Below are positions 11,791 through 23,717 of a stretch of 64,000 bases of DNA, piece by piece (the first letter of the stretch is position 1; each line of letters opens with the position of its first letter). The position numbers and the translations under genes are program-made. The DNA is from Circinella minor (lineage: Eukaryota > Mucoromycota > Mucoromycetes > Mucorales > Lichtheimiaceae). The notes below the pieces were generated by a model. That model was given only the letters and a program-made list of their open reading frames with translations, had not been told where the DNA came from and searched no databases. The DNA lies in the NCBI GenBank assembly GCA_016758965.1, contig JAEPRB010000057.1:62001-126000 (forward strand). The letters run 5' to 3'.

Positions 11791-12595
11791 TGGGAGAACA
11801 TGATATCATCCCACTGGTTATTGACTTAATTTTAAGACCATTACTGAGTTCTGGTGAGCGTCGATTACGATGGTACGTACATGTTTTTATCGCATTGCCT
11901 TTTTTTTTTTTTTTGTTCACCTTAAATTCTTGTGTTTTTAGTTACTTGACAACCTTTTATTGACGTGAACACTTATACATATCAGGCCAGAGATTAATAC
12001 GGATGAACGTACATGTCGGACAAAAAGGGTGCAGCGTCCAGATTCGGTTTTAAACGATATCGACTCACTCGCATTTGGTTGCTCTCGCTTATTCGGCGAG
12101 GTGAAACCAGATGCAGCCACAGACCGTCTCAACGCCATTGATCTCCTGAGATTATCACGATTTGCCAAGGATGCCATTGATTTCTCACGAGCTAAGCAAA
12201 TAATAACATTCCAAGCAGTTGGTAAGTTTAGGGATGAAATTGCTGAACAAGAGATAACAGGCACGATTTTTAGCACATCATTTATCAAAAGTCTGTTTTA
12301 ACTGTATAATGTAGGTCCCCTAATCACATTCTATCTTTCTACGTTGATTGGTGACGGTACATACACCATGGCAGAACTCCACACGATCGAGCTACCAGCA
12401 TGTATTAAAGAAATATCAAAAATCATTGAAAATATTAACCGATTCTATGACATTTATCTTAGGCTGGAAACCATGACGCTCATTGATTCGGATTTCTGGG
12501 AGCATAACCACCGTGAAACCAATGACACACCCTTTATGGACAAGATCATGGACAAATCTCAAAGAAAACGCTTTTGTATGGTACACTTTAACTGA
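11778..12595 (+). CDS. PD-(D/E)XK nuclease-like protein, 3' part with intact spliced frame
   Basis: Three exons (11778-11872, 11986-12221, 12315-12595) with good GT-AG borders give an open 203-codon frame starting MKEPLGEHDIIP. The key block is QRPD followed 18 residues later by GEVK: R-P-D-x18-E-x-K, the layout of PD-(D/E)XK nuclease cores. Then come a helix-rich stretch (AIDLLRLSRFAKDAID) and LITFYLSTLIGDGTYTM. The first intron splits a Trp codon (LRW) exactly as in the homologous copy at 35.5 kb. The family is, from memory, abundant and mostly unannotated in Mucorales; nuclease activity is inference from the motif only. The upstream half is broken, so this may be a relic or a shortened gene. 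The Met chosen is merely the first in the open exon. Confidence 0.5.
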
Positions 12596-13224
12596 TGGAA
12601 TGTTTAAGATATAATACAATTCCGGTTTCAATATGGAGATATCAGTATCATCAATTGGACCTTGATCTTATTTTATTTGCACCTTTATTCTTTTTTTATT
12701 TTCTCACCGTTCTTTTTTTTATACATCTAATGAGTGAGCTCCTTTCTTTATACATTTAATGAATGTGATTTTTTATAACCCTTTATCTTTTTAAACGACA
12801 TACATTTGATTGCGTAGGAAATACTTTGTCATAACATTCAACTTTATTATACACAGTACGTAAAACATTTTTCATTTTATTTCATGATCCTTAATTCTAT
12901 CTCTCCCTCATCATATTTTCGCTAAGAATATTTTTAAATACAAACAAAACAGCTTAATTCCACTATTATTAATAATTGTAGTAATAGGTTGATTTACTTT
13001 ACAGCTTTGGCTCAGTCCATATTTTCTTCTCTAATAATCATGTATACTGCATACATCCATATTCATTGTCATCGTTTACTACTTTATTCTGAAATTGGAA
13101 GCGATTCAGGTATAGCATGTGAGCCAGCAGATCTATCATCTTTATTCCATACAATAAAGGATTTATTGTTGTTGTTATGGATTTATCACCAACTTTTTCA
13201 CCCACAGCTTCTCACCATATACAC

Positions 13225-13515
13225 GAAAAGAAACTTTTTTTTTATTGCGAAGATATCAAAGGACTAAATGCCAAAGTAAAATCCATTTAATGCCAAAAAA
13301 AAAAAAACTCTGACTGTGTCACAGAGTAATTCATACAATACCAAATTGAATTCTGATCACTCCAAAATGAAAGAAACTAAGTGCCAAGTAAAAAACATTG
13401 TCAGCCATTCTAATTATCATCATGCGCCAAGTTCAAATCCTCCCAGTCGCCAAATGGAAATTAGTGTCACGCCAGGTTGAAAAGCAAGGTGCGCCATTCA
13501 TTAATAAAAATCCTG
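13225..13515 (-). repeat. Right terminal inverted repeat
   Basis: Reverse complement of 6781-7088 with shorter A/T tracts and scattered substitutions. It ends AATCCTG at 13509-13515, the inverse of the left terminus. Confidence 0.85.
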
Positions 13516-14844
13516 TATTAATAAACAAGGAACCTCATCTATTCTCACTTGATTAATCCTTTCAAGATAAACAAACAAACAAACAAAAAGTATTCTTTTA
13601 TCGTATAATTTTTTCACGTGTAAAAGCTATATAAGTTTTGTAATTATATATTATAGTCAATAAAGTTTTAAATTATTTTGCGCCAAAGCATCTTTTACTG
13701 TTTCCATATAAGAAAACAGAAAACTCTTGGATTACATAATAAAACTCTTTTTTTTTTGTCGTCTAAAAGTATTAATATTCGCGTTTTCAAATTTTTTGAA
13801 TTAAATTATCGGATCCCTCGTTTTTTTTTATTGCATTTTTATATCAAGCGCAAACAGGAATGATCAAGAACATGATTGAGCAAAGCAATGAAAGATGTGA
13901 TGAATTAATGAAGATATTTTTATTATTGGGCCTTATTAACATAAAAATTGTGACATGTCACATATGTACTGATTTTACACTGTTAAAACATTTTCTATAT
14001 CTTTCCAGTTCGGTATTTGGATAGATAAATAAACAGATATTCGGATGAACAGAACACATATAATGTGACGCAGACTATGCTCCCATTCACTCGGTACATA
14101 TAACCATACTTATTCGGTTTTCTTATTCTTCATCAACTTTTTAATTTTTCAATCGTTCCAATACTTTTTATTTGAATTCGTATTAAAATTTGTTGCCACT
14201 ACAATTGATCTCAAGTCTCAATACATACAACGGAAAATATTTTTTTGATTTTGTTAGATCACGTGCCCGCGTTTTTTGGGAAACGGCTAGGGGGTGTGGC
14301 ATACAGCTTTTTACCAAGTAAGAATTTATTAGGTAGGTGAAAGAGAACAATAAATGATAATGAATTATTTTCCTGCCTTCATAGGATGACGTGTTTTTAT
14401 TTCCCTGCTTACGAGCGCAGGGTTTTCATTTACTTTCTACTTTCTTTATCAGTCTTGAACAAGAATGTCTGACAAGGACACTGTGTATAACGGAGACGTA
14501 AAATAAAATTCAAAATTTTAACTGTATACCATTTGTATAACTCCATTTATATTTCAAATTCCTTTACCTTATTGAATTGTATAAAAATGTCCATTCGAAT
14601 TCGTTTAGGTGACTTACTGTAATACTTTAAATTTGTAATACTTTTTACTGGTTCTTTTTTCTTCACATTTCTTAACACTTTGTTTTGTAAATTTGTAAAA
14701 ACCTTTGAAAGCATTAATGACAATACCTAGGAATCGTCCGGACGAGGGGGATCTTTTTTTTTTTTCACAAAGTAAGTATTAAGTTATTAGAAACGTCCAC
14801 GCTCTTTTCCAAAGAAAAGGTGCCCAAGTAAATTATAAATTCAA
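13516..14844. other. Intergenic between the inverted-repeat structure and the MITE
   Basis: No gene recognised. There is a small GC-richer patch around 14255-14300. The last nine bases (14836-14844, TAAATTCAA) are the left target-site duplication of the MITE. Confidence 0.55.
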
Positions 14845-15300
14845 GGGAATTGCTACGGACACCCCAAAAACATACTATATTAAGTAATTTCATCTCTTAC
14901 GGACACCCCACTTTTATATTTTTTAAAGGGCACACAACAAATTGATATAATCACATCGTATCCAACCATTTATACACTATCTATACAGCTATTATCGTTA
15001 TACGACTTATAAATGTTTATGAAACTTATATTATCAGCTCGACTTTTTATAATAGCAATCAATATTTCTTATGGTTTCTTACTATATTCATTGTGTACAC
15101 AAGTGGGAATTGTGGGCCTTATGAAAGCAAGACAAAAAAGGAATCATATATACTTTTAATGTTACATATGAGCGGTCAAACAAGCGCTATTGGTGTTGAC
15201 AACGCTATTACTATAGTTTATATGGTCTAAGAACTTATTTGATAACTGTTTATTTGTGGGGTGTCCGTAAGCAAAATATGGGGTGTCCGTAGCAATTCCC
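14845..15300. mobile_element. 456-bp MITE with perfect 9-bp target-site duplication (MULE-like)
   Basis: Both ends share a perfect 22-bp inverted repeat beginning GGGAATTGCTACGGACACCC. TAAATTCAA is duplicated exactly at 14836-14844 and 15301-15309. A second copy of the core, TTACGGACACCCCAC, lies just inside each end (14897-14911 and, inverted, 15256-15270). There is no coding capacity. A 9-bp duplication fits Mutator-like elements (usually 9-11 bp); the short TIR is compatible with non-TIR-type MULE derivatives. The perfect duplication suggests a fairly recent insertion. Confidence 0.9.
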
Positions 15301-15309
15301 TAAATTCAA

Positions 15310-17930
15310 ACTTCATTGTATTTTGAATAACTTTTATTTCAAAGACAACAATGACACTTACTAGTATTGTTGTTACACTTCCTAGTATGGCTGAACCATT
15401 TAGCTTATCAAGCCCTTTTGATATAACACTTTGGTAAGTATAAGTTTATTAGTATGAGTTTATATATGCATATATTAAACATGATATATTGATACATCGC
15501 ATCATAAATATATAATAGATGTTTACAAAGCCAAAGCTTTTTTCTTGTCGAAAAGGAACTCAGACCGCGTTCTTGTGGTGTACAACCACAAGAAGCAAAA
15601 AGATATTTGCCCCCTAAGAGCATCATTTGTAAAATGATCGAGTCTTATTGGGAACACTGGTTATTGAACTAGGGTATTGCACTAGTGAGAGAAACCCCGG
15701 GGCTGGGCAAGATGATTGCCCATATGTATGTAGTCCATGATCTCAATGTACTCGAAAAATTATACTCTGAAAATAAAGCTATAAAACAAAAGATTAGTTT
15801 TATTAGAAAAGAGTTAAAGGTAAGGAATGATGATGAAGGGAGGAAAGTCGGTACCTTGTATTACAATGGGTTGTATGTTGTTGACATATTTAAGCCACTC
15901 TAATATAAACAGTATCAAGACAAAAACAAAGCATTATCGACATTTTGGGATTAAGAAGTATCAAACTTCGAACGTATTGCGATCGAACGAAAAGCGAACG
16001 AGGTTATTTGTGTATCCGAATTTGGATCAATACCTTATGTCCTGAGGTTGACTACCAAGGTCCTCGCCCAACCAATGTCGGTCAACCCTGTTTTTTTGGC
16101 TGGGCCATGTATGTTACAAATTTCGTTCCGTGGTGGTGGATGGTGAGGCTGCTGCTGATAATTGGTTCGATCAGTGACGCAGTCAGGAATCTCTTTTCCT
16201 GTATCTTCTTTGGGTATTTTTTTAATGACAACGGTCATTAACTCTCTATTTATACTCAAACTCAAACTCAAACACTCACGCTCAATCTCTTTCTCTCTCG
16301 CTCGCTCGCCCACCCTCACTCACACTCGAACTCATTCAGGTCTATAAATATCCTGGTTGTACTTGACGTAAGAATATGTTGGCGTTAAAGAGAAACAAAT
16401 TGTATGAGTGGAAAAAAAATATATATGCAGAGAAGATAAGTGAAGAATTATGTAACTCATCACTAGCAAATTGTTTTTTACTACTTCTATAGATGTAACC
16501 TGATGGGGCACAAATAAAGGTTGAAACTGTACCATATTAATCCAAGACATAACAAACAAATACCAATCATCCCCGTCAATATCAACCTTATCTTCCATCT
16601 ATCATCAACACCAAATCAACGAGAATAATGGTAATAATAAATAATGTGATCATATAGCAAGAAATGTAATTATAAATAATTTCTTTCTTTATTTTTTTAA
16701 AAAACCTCATAGTATGCAGTGTTCTTCATGTGGCCTCCCACCACCTTTCCATCATAGTACTGACAACGCCAGGTGGATGGATTTGTCTACGGAGATCGGA
16801 CGTAAAATGTTCCGATATTTCCCCCATTGTGTGGCCGTAAGTTGTAATTATAAATAACAGGAAGCTTTTGGTAAGTGAAAAAGAGAAATCAAGACCGACA
16901 ATATATGTTTGAAGCCTAATGGATTTTCAGTGGGTACAATAATAAAAAACACGCAATCATTGTACATAATGATTTTAAAAAAGGCGAAAAAATTTGTGGT
17001 AGAAGAAGAAAAATAATGGTCTGAAGGTATACAAAGCAATATGATAGAAGCAAATTTAATTGGATCTTTTGGGTCTTACGTAACAGCAGATTTTGTCCTT
17101 TTTTTTTTGCTTCGTGCCGGATTATCATCCATATTAGATTTATCCGATGCTTCACCGAAATCACAAAGATAATTATTCACCAAAAATGAATGGACTTTGA
17201 TACTCCAAAAAATAGGTTTCTCTTAGATTTGGTGAAGGGTCCGGACTGCCTTACGGACCCTATAACCATTGTATCCAAGGTAAGAACAATCTAGTCACAC
17301 CATTTCCTGTTTCTGTGTATACATCCAGTAATAATCAATTTTGTTTCGTGTAGTCTTACCAAGGATCTCCTGAATTAAGGCTTAAATATATATACAAGTT
17401 ATATGGTTCAAAGAAAATTGAGAAAAATAAAAGAAAATGGTTCATATTTTTTAACACTGGTACGTAGATACAAGTGGTTGGAAAGAATAAACAAGATACT
17501 GATGATTCAAAATTTTCTCATCCATTACTTTATTTTATCTTTCTAGCCTAGAACTCATTGACGACTACCAACATTTATTACAAAAATCTACAAATAAAAT
17601 GTTATATACGGAACAGAATTTTTGAATTAGTCTTCAAGTCTGAACAAAAAAATAAGAATTAATTCGTAAGTTGCTATATGATATCATTTATCTTTGTTCT
17701 AAATCACCATTGAATCGATGTATTGATTTTTTTTATAAACATTTTACTTTTAATAGTGGTGAATTGGTTCCTTCTGCTAGTCTATCTCATAAATTTTTCT
17801 TTTGAGAAGTCTGGAGACAAAATTAAAACAACAGACAACTAGAAACATCTAATTAACAAGATCAATACCCAAATGGTACCAATGTTGTTGGGTTTAAAAT
17901 AGATTACATTTTTGATTGTTGATGTAAATG
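15310..17930. other. Accessory DNA with eroded coding-like remnants
   Basis: Short stretches look formerly coding: 15359-15417, ending at a GTAAGT-like donor; 15522-15640; and 15685-15903 on the plus strand (METs with Lys/Glu-rich helix-like sequence). A short frame at 16714-16854 starts MQCSSCGLPPPFHHS, with a CxxC. None gives a recognisable domain and stops interrupt them all. Probably decayed mobile or nuclease-family sequence. Confidence 0.4.
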
Positions 17931-17937
17931 GAAAAGG

Positions 17938-18456
17938 AGTACGACTTACAGGCTGGAGAAGTTGCAAAAGATGATGCTGATCCAAAGGTGATCGAAGATT
18001 TGGGTAAATTGATTAGAGAAGACAAGGATGATACTGATCCATTATATAAAACGTTGGGTTCGAGGATGTAAATGAGGATAAACTATCGTGACTACCTCGA
18101 ATTTCTGGTAAGTTCTTTATTATTAAATTATATGAAGTGCAAAGCACATCAATAATTTACTTATATTGTAAAAATAGGTGCAAATTCGCAAATCTCATCT
18201 GGACATCTTGCAAGTGATGGGTTATATGTTGTATTACCAAAATATACTGTTGACAAATTTGAAGATTTACAGCATATTTACAGAATGCTTTTATCATTCA
18301 AAGTAAGGAAATTGAAACATTGATTTAAATAGCGTCAAGATTTTTTTTTTAGTAAAAAGCATGTATTTAAATAGTATTTTGAGCTTTTTGCTAAACATAT
18401 CTTTTTCTTTTTCATTTTTAAATTGTATAGGAACAAACAGTTAGTGAGCTAATATA
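17938..18456 (+). pseudogene. Remnant of a second PD-(D/E)XK-like or related accessory gene
   Basis: Exon-like blocks at about 17938-18075 (EYDLQAGEVAKDDADPK, then a Lys/Glu-rich helix), 18179-18302 (SGHLASDGLYVVLPKYTVD and a hydrophobic helix) and 18432-18456 are separated by GT-AG-like introns. A stop at 18069-18071 and a shift after it break the frame. The GEVAK segment followed by DGLYV resembles the core-to-C-terminus order of the nuclease-like family, but the upstream Asp motif is not visible. Non-functional as it stands. Confidence 0.4.
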
Positions 18457-18489
18457 ATGGTCGCTGTTGTAGCACGGCTAAAGTGAACT

Positions 18490-19224
18490 AATAATATAAA
18501 TGTATTGCCTTATTCAACCCCCTCTTAACCCCCCCCCTACCCGAAGAGCCAGGTTCTTGGTAAATCTAGTACAAACGGGATTCAGGCTAAGAGGTGTGCA
18601 AAAAGCGGGGGTGCAAAAAGCGGGGTTGAGCTGTATATTTGTGTCACCAAAGGAAGAGTTACAATTTAAACTTCGATCTGGTGCTAAAAGAGAATTTTGA
18701 ACCATAAAAACACATAACTCTATAATCACTTTCGAGATGAAATTTTTTTTAAAAAAAAAAAAACATTAAAAGAAAAGCATTATCTCTTATTAGTAGACAT
18801 TTTTATACATTATAACAACAAAAGTTTATAATCGATGATTTCTAAATATAATAATAACAAATTATTATTATTGAATTTAAAAATAAAAATTATAAAAAGT
18901 TTACATAATACAAAGTAGAAAAGCGGGCGCGGGTATTTGAGCTGGGTAGGGTGAGAGGGAAAGAAAAAAAAATAGTATAATTGGGAGGGAGAGAGGCCTA
19001 GGTAAACATAATCTTTTTTGAAATGATATTACAAGATATTTTAGATGGATGATAACCATTCTCTATAAATAATAAAAGTGTACGTTATGACACGTATCCA
19101 AATTCCATATAAGAAAATTTATTAGTATAAAAGATATAAAATCATGCAATAAAATAGGGTCACGTGCATAACATATAAATATAATAGATCACAGGTACAC
19201 ACATACAAACATCAAAAAATAATC
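18490..19224. other. Intergenic; short tandem duplication of a 15-bp G-rich unit
   Basis: Contains two adjacent copies of GTGCAAAAAGCGGGG (18596-18625 area) downstream of a C-rich patch at 18528-18545. It also holds the 3' flank of the TBC-domain gene. No gene recognised. Confidence 0.5.
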
Positions 19225-21019
19225 TCACCTGACAAGTCCAAATTGATCAGTAGCTACTGCAAAAGTAATAACACCTGCACTAAGTGCTACTGTTGTCCAT
19301 AACATTGGATCATGTTTATAACTTTGTCGCATTTTATCCAATAATTGTTTTCCAAAAGATATATTTGAATTATTAGAAATCGTAGCGACTCGTTTTGGAT
19401 CTATAGGTAATGGAGTTCTTTCATTTGCTGACATGGCTAATATATCTTGAGCTTTTTTTCGCATTGATTGAAGAAGTTGTTGCTTGTTGTCTTTTTCTTC
19501 ATTATTATCATCAATGATTACCATTTTTAACCACATTTCCTTATATGTATTCACTGATGATTCTTGATCTAATCCAATACCACTTGATTGTTGTAATTCA
19601 TAAGGAGGATATAATTTTTCCAATTCAATAGCTCGTTTAATCAATAGTTCAATATTGATATTTTTTGGTACTTTTGTTAATAATGTATGAATCATACTTG
19701 GATCTGGAGATTCTTTTAACACTAATTGTCTTCTTGATAAAACCAAAGCAGCAGCAACATATAATGGCATTAATGGATTAGATGATAAAAATAAATCAAA
19801 TAATCTAACAATTTTTGAAATATCATCTATATCATGACTAAACCAAGTGATAATCCAACTAAGACAATAGAATGGTAATACTCCGGATCTAAAATAAATA
19901 TGTAGTTTTTTTTTAATAAAAATTGCTTTAATAAGTGAATAAATATAGATTTGAAGCCATCAAAAAAAGTTTATTTGTTTCTCCCCCGCCTTACTCTGTC
20001 ATATGAATATGTAATTTTGGATCTTCATGTTGAATAATAGTATCAATCATTGTAATTTCTCTTAAAATTGGATCTAATGAATCTAACATTGCATCTGTGT
20101 TGTAAAAAAAACACACACATGGTATAAAAGTTAAAGATTGAAAAAGTTACTGGATGATGGTGCTGGTAATGGATTTTCGTTATCGTTCATTGTGCAAATA
20201 TGTTTTTTAAAAAAAGGATATCGAATCAAAAATAATGAAACATTTTCCATTAAAATACTTGCATCTTTTTCACCAAATAAAAGTAAAAATATCGATGCAA
20301 TATCATGAAATCCCTAAAAATAAAATATTCACATGTCAATTATATATTATCATTATTATGTATATATATTTTTACCTGATAATAATGTAATTTTGGATGA
20401 GTTCGAAGTACATGAGTAATAACACTTGTTAATTGAGTTCTTAATTCTTGTTTTTTCTCATCAGGTATATCTAATTAAAACGAATATTACTATTAGTTCA
20501 TGTAAATATATATATAATGTATATATATTACCTTGTGGATAAGTATTAAATGATCTTATAATATCCAATTCTACTTGATTTTCATCTTTATGTGTATCTG
20601 AATTGCATACAAATTAAAATAAATTATATTTTATGCTGTTGAAGGGATTTAAATAAAACCCAGTATGTTACCTAGTTCAGTATAAGCAGGAGAAGGTTTT
20701 TCGGGTAATTGATCACAATAAAGTAATAAAGGCCTAATATCATATTATATATTGTTAAGTCAAGTAATGAAAAAAAAGAACATCATAAATAAAAAAAAAA
20801 AAAGTCAATTGTTTAGAAAAAAAGGTACCATATTTTACGTCTCAAGTCGTTATTTACAAAACCACCAGGAGATCTACCCATGGCTCGAAGTGCTGTTATA
20901 TTACGAACTTTCCATTCCCCATTAACAGCTGTAGTTTTCGAGTGATTATCATTTTTCTTTGAAATATTATTATTATTATTATTATTAGAACGTCTTATTC
21001 TTTTTCGTTGTCGAGGCAT
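19225..21019 (-). CDS. TBC-domain Rab GTPase-activating protein, TBC1D20/Gyp8 family
   Basis: GAP for Rab1/Ypt1-type GTPases of the ER-Golgi route; family members are ER-anchored. Seven exons (20829-21019, 20672-20733, 20532-20597, 20376-20470, 20151-20313, 19995-20094, 19225-19888) give 446 residues in frame. Order: basic Asn-rich N-terminus; RRKIWPLLL entry to the TBC fold; arginine-finger region ELDIIRSF; glutamine-finger KLHYYQGFHDIAS; LPFYCLSWIITWFSHD; SSNPLMPLYVAAALVL; a charged linker; and a single hydrophobic segment (LWTTVALSAGVITFAVA) near the C-terminus, matching the tail anchor of TBC1D20. It is divergent from the PIG-T gene. The TGA stop lies inside a good donor-like GTGAGA, so an alternative tail is conceivable but none was found. 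Confidence 0.92.
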
Positions 21020-21246
21020 TTTGATTTAAAAAAAACGCGAGAAAGTGAAAAGAAAAAGAGAGAGACCTCTTTAATATTTTTTATGTTTCGAGTCACGAAC
21101 AAAAAAAAAACGAAACTTGTTTATAATAATCAATCGCCTGCATTATATTTTTGCCACGTGTTTTCTCTTTTTTTTTTTTATTATTTTTGATAAAGGGGAG
21201 GTAAAGTGAGTTGTGTTTTTTACAGCTCATAAATGTCACATAAACC
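21020..21246. promoter_or_regulatory. Shared divergent promoter of TBC1D20-like and PIG-T genes
   Basis: Only 227 bp separate the two start codons, so both promoters must overlap here. An E-box CACGTG palindrome sits at 21155-21160 and a T-rich tract at 21170-21187. The two products both act at the ER; co-regulation is inference only. Confidence 0.55.
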
Positions 21247-23717
21247 ATGTATACATCTTTTATAATACTTTCTATAGTATTATTCGTAAATAATAATCTT
21301 TCAGTATGGGCCAAAGAACAGTTTAATGAAGATTTAACATTGAGATCACTTTCAGATGGAAAATTATTGGCTCATTTTAATTTTACTACTCATGTTGATG
21401 TTATTAATCCAGTACCTGGTGCTTCACGTAAATTATCTATTTTTTTTTACTATTATGTCATTTAATACCTTTGACCCAAAATTGTAGAAAGAAGGAAAGG
21501 AAACGTTTTTTATTTAATTAATTCTTTTGTTTTTTAGTACATCATTATGGGTTATTTCCAAAAGTTATTGGTCAAGTACTTCAAGAATATCAAGTACGCG
21601 AAATGCATTTGACGTTTACTCAAGGACGCTGGAAATATGATGAATGGGGTTATCCACCAGAACAATCGACAGGAACAGGTGTTGAATTATGGGCATGGAT
21701 GGAAAATTCTACTCGGTAAAATAAATTATTATTATATAATGGTATAATTATAAAAGTGAAACTGACAAGTTCCCTTTTTTTGTTAGTGTGGATAATCAAT
21801 GGAAATCACTTACAAATACATTATCTGGATTATTTTGTGCATCATTAAATTTCATTGATGAAACAATTACTACTGAACCAACATTATCATTTCAATCATC
21901 ATCATCATCATCATTTGAAAAAAACAATAATATTTTATTACGTTATGGTTCCTTACCTCATGAAAGTGTATGTACTGAAAATTTAACACCATGGATTAAA
22001 TTGTTGCCATGTAAAGCAAAAGTAAGTTGTAATCTATTTTGTTACCATGGATACTTGAAAAAAATCAACTATATGCTTGTTGGGGAAGAAGTTGTAGTGA
22101 GGAAATGAATTTTTATATACGGTGGAGACTTTTACAAAATAAAATAAAAACACTAATATTATAAATAAAAGTCTGGTATTGCAGAATTATTAAATGCTCA
22201 TAAAATATATAATTCAAATTTTCATTCAATGTCAATTCATGCAAAATCAATTTGTGCAGTAAGTTTTTTTTTGGGGGGGTTGAAGAAAGGGGCCGAAAAA
22301 AATAAGACATTGAAAAAAAAACTTGATAATTTTTTTTTAGAATGATGATTGTACACGAAGAATTATGGAATTAAAACAAACTGAAACATCAGTTTTGGAT
22401 CCAGTAAGGGAAACAAGTCGTCGAGGTATACATACATATATAGATTTTTCATAGATACATTATTTATTTATTTTTAAAAAAAAAGAAAATCCTAATAGTA
22501 TTATAATTTATAGATTGGTCATTAAAAGAAGTATTTGATAGAGTTTTACATGGAGCATGTCCTGTTGCAGATAATAGTCGTGTACATATTATTCAAGATG
22601 ATTCAAATGCTAAATTAAGTCCAGAATTAAATAATCCATTGAAAGGATATGATCTTAAAGAAGGTAATTTATAAGGAAGATGGATGGGGAAATTTTCAAA
22701 CAAAGCGGTAAAACGTTTTTTATTTATTCCCCGGATTTAATAAATCCGGAACATTTTTTTTTTAAAAAAAAAGTTCACGATGAATTAGATATCCGAATGA
22801 CGTGGAGTGAAAATAGTTTCCATTATCGTAAGTTGAAATAAGGAGAGAGGGCGTCATAGCGTTGTTTAGTTTAGCGTAATTTGTGAACTGAGATCACATG
22901 AGTGGGGAACTCACGTCATATTTATCAATGCCTAATTTTTATTTATATAGCATTAGAACCAGCGTATCCAATTATTTCTGCTAATCGATATTTTACTGGA
23001 TATGGACAAGAAAGAGGTGGATTAGAAATTACAATTCATAATCGAAATGACAAAGCACTACCTGTCATTTATTATGATTCAATTCCATGGTATCTTAAAT
23101 TATATTTACACACACTTCAAGTTATTGTTATTGATGAAAAGACTGGTCAACAACAATTAAAAGAAAAAGGAGATATTATTCGAGATATGTATTACCAACC
23201 TGCTATTGATCGATCTCGACCTACTATGCTTGAATGTCAATTATTATTACCAGCTAAATCTATCGTCACTTTATCATTGGATTTTGATAAAGTATTTTTA
23301 AAATATACTGAGCATCGACCTGATGCGAATCGTGGTTTTGATATAGGGTAAATTTTTTTTTTTAAAAAAACAACTTGAATTCATTCTCTGATCCCCCCCT
23401 TCAAAAAAACATAATTTTCTTTCTTTCTTTAGATCGGCCGTATTAACTGCACAACTACCTAATGAAAAGTAAGTTTTTTTAACCAACTATTTCTTTGGTG
23501 CATATAAGTAACAAAATTTTATTATCATTATTATTATAGTCATACGATTCGGGTTTATACGGATACACTTCTTGTGAGTTTACCCACCCCAGATTTTAGT
23601 ATGCCATATAATGTCATTACATTAACATGTACAGTAATTGCATTGTTCTTTGGTTCAGTTTTTAATTTATTAACAAGATCTTTTCAAATTATTAAAGAAG
23701 AAAAAGAAGTTAAATAA
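21247..23717 (+). CDS. GPI16: GPI transamidase subunit PIG-T/Gpi16
   Basis: ER-membrane subunit of the GPI transamidase, which attaches GPI anchors to proteins. Ten exons (21247-21427, 21538-21715, 21787-22021, 22172-22258, 22341-22425, 22514-22663, 22774-22827, 22951-23347, 23433-23468, 23540-23717) join to 526 residues. A signal peptide covers about residues 1-21. Conserved stretches are [80 protein letters not shown] and [18 protein letters not shown], followed by one C-terminal membrane segment and a Lys/Glu tail. Length and order match the family. The LLPC cysteine lies where the disulfide partner of the catalytic subunit is known in the human protein. A Ser-rich (TCA)n tract (21895-21915) is a local insertion. 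Confidence 0.95.

Larger units (their letters stand above)
6781..13515. mobile_element. 6.7-kb structure bounded by ~300-bp terminal inverted repeats; candidate composite DNA element
   Basis: The left arm (6781-7088) and right arm (13225-13515) are near-identical in opposite orientation, differing mostly in homopolymer length, and both outer ends read CAGGATTTT. A TA dinucleotide flanks each end (6779-6780 and 13516-13517), consistent with a TA target duplication, though two bases prove little. Inside are a decayed LINE 3' fragment, a hexanucleotide array, a Tnp2-like transposase fragment on the minus strand and a PD-(D/E)XK-like gene. No intact transposase is visible, so the structure is either non-autonomous or composite. 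The alternative is two independent inverted copies of a short repeat with unrelated sequence between them. Confidence 0.6.

Noticed and set aside
16130..16200. tRNA gene suggested by GGTTCGATCAG
   Set aside because: No A box or cloverleaf pairing around it.
19200..19230. Extra 3' exon of the TBC-domain gene
   Set aside because: The stop overlaps a GTGAGA donor, but no downstream exon with a family-like tail was found, and the protein already ends after its membrane anchor.
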